DNA from: Alphaproteobacteria bacterium
Lineage (GTDB): Bacteria; Pseudomonadota; Alphaproteobacteria; Caulobacterales; Maricaulaceae
Assembly: GCA_024278855.1 (NCBI GenBank)
Contig: JAJRSJ010000007.1
Location: forward strand, 1-64,000
Reading direction: 5' to 3'
DNA length: 64,000 nucleotides
Under the pieces are notes generated by a model that did not search any database, was not told the DNA's origin, and was given only the letters and a program-made list of their open reading frames with translations. The translations under genes and the position numbers were made by a program. Positions 63,410 to 64,000 of this stretch are shown here, one piece after another (within the stretch, counting starts at the first letter, position 1; the number at the start of each line of letters is the position of its first letter).

Positions 63410-64000
63410 CAATCAGTCCCGTTTATGAAATCTTTGTTTTCATTGTCAAATTGGGTTTTGACTTCAACACCTTCAGAAACATAATCCTGCCCGCGTATGA
63501 TTAAGTCTACCGGGTCGGGTAGGCCCGTTACCCAGATACCGTCCGGGGTTTCGTCAATGGTTGTGACTGTGGTAAAACGAACTTTTTTGCCAAAATCCAA
63601 ATAACGAACACCCATATCGCCGCCGTCGTCCAGGGTTAGGACGCTAGCGGGGATCAGGTGGGCATTGGTTTGTCCGGCCGACAATTTGATGGTTGCAGTC
63701 ACGCCGGCCTTAAGCTTGCCGTCCTTGTTGGGTGTGGCAATTTCTATGCGAAATGTGCGGGTAGCCGGGTTTGCCCGGGTTTCAATAAAGCGGATTTCTC
63801 CGGAGACGGTTTCCCCGGTAGCCAATTTAATCGTCGCCTTTTTGCCGACGCCGAGCAGGCTAATTTGCGTTTCTGTCACCTCGCCAGTTATCACCATTGG
63901 GTCAAGATCAACCAACAGCCCGCATGGTTGACCGGGGGCCAGATAATCACCGATTTCGGCGATTTGTTGTTCGAATATACCGCTAAAAGGGGCGCGCATT
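63409..64000 (-). CDS. RND periplasmic adaptor (membrane fusion protein), partial
   Basis: The frame is open to the window edge, so the Met at 63999 is only an internal residue. The visible 196 residues start in the barrel-sandwich hybrid (MRAPFSGIFEQQIAEIGDYL) and include the beta-barrel (ATIKLATGETVSGEI) and the membrane-proximal domain. The N-terminal signal and coiled coil lie beyond the edge. It is translationally coupled to the RND pump (TGATG), as usual for such pairs. It links the inner-membrane pump to an outer-membrane channel. Confidence 0.9.
   Translation of the reverse strand, partial: MRAPFSGIFEQQIAEIGDYLAPGQPCGLLVDLDPMVITGEVTETQISLLGVGKKATIKLATGETVSGEIRFIETRANPATRTFRIEIATPNKDGKLKAGVTATIKLSAGQTNAHLIPASVLTLDDGGDMGVRYLDFGKKVRFTTVTTIDETPDGIWVTGLPDPVDLIIRGQDYVSEGVEVKTQFDNENKDFINGTD

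Noticed and set aside
1-64000. Insertion sequences, CRISPR arrays, toxin-antitoxin pairs or rRNA operons
   Set aside because: No transposase, regularly spaced repeats, paired toxin genes or rRNA sequence was recognised.

Overview
The window is a 64 kb stretch of an alphaproteobacterial chromosome at roughly 48-50 % GC by eye. This rests on gene content and order: rne-amidase-mrcA-prfB, recG-sdhE-mfd and gph/glmU-rpiA-gor are typical alphaproteobacterial neighbourhoods, and the very large NAD-glutamate dehydrogenase, DUF2336, DUF2147, DUF502, DUF3089 and a complete ceramide-synthesis gene set fit the same class. I cannot name the genus. No rRNA gene, complete tRNA, insertion sequence or CRISPR array was seen.

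Layout. 1-5.6 kb: a 5'-complete moaA cut by the window edge, a DUF2147 protein, an FtrA-like AraC regulator, a CBS-pair protein and two secreted proteins. 5.7-10.5 kb: NAD-glutamate dehydrogenase broken by one frameshift. 10.6-25.3 kb: a lipid island. A plus-strand operon (acyl-AMP/ACP ligase, ceramide reductase, acyl carrier protein, serine palmitoyltransferase) converges on a minus-strand operon (LptF, LptG, lipid kinase, nucleotidyltransferase). A third, divergent plus-strand operon carries bacterial ceramide synthase, an NTP transferase, a flippase, a HAD phosphatase, a CFA-synthase homologue and an LpxO-like hydroxylase. The first four genes plus ceramide synthase match the five-gene ceramide pathway known from Caulobacter. 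The other genes look like head-group addition, tail modification and transport.

25.3-38.6 kb: a TPR protein, a phage-repressor-like regulator beside a possible tRNA 3' fragment, then gph, glmU, rpiA, gor, yhhN, ettA, DUF3089, DUF502 and recG. 38.6-53.6 kb: sdhE, mfd, a degenerate PleD-like protein, rne, an AmiC-type amidase, mrcA, prfB with its programmed +1 frameshift, and a frameshifted DUF2336 gene. 53.6-64 kb: a FecR / outer-membrane barrel / CHASE2-cyclase module, a LOG-family hydrolase, a LysM-like secreted protein and an RND efflux pair whose adaptor gene is cut by the window edge.

The most interesting region is 10.6-25.3 kb. It reads as a self-contained pathway for making, decorating and exporting a sphingolipid, including its own LptF/LptG pair. 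Secondary points of interest are the FecR/barrel/cyclase module, the enzymatically dead PleD-like protein that keeps an RxxD motif, a RecG with an altered Walker A motif, and two single-base frameshifts that contrast with the genuine programmed one in prfB.
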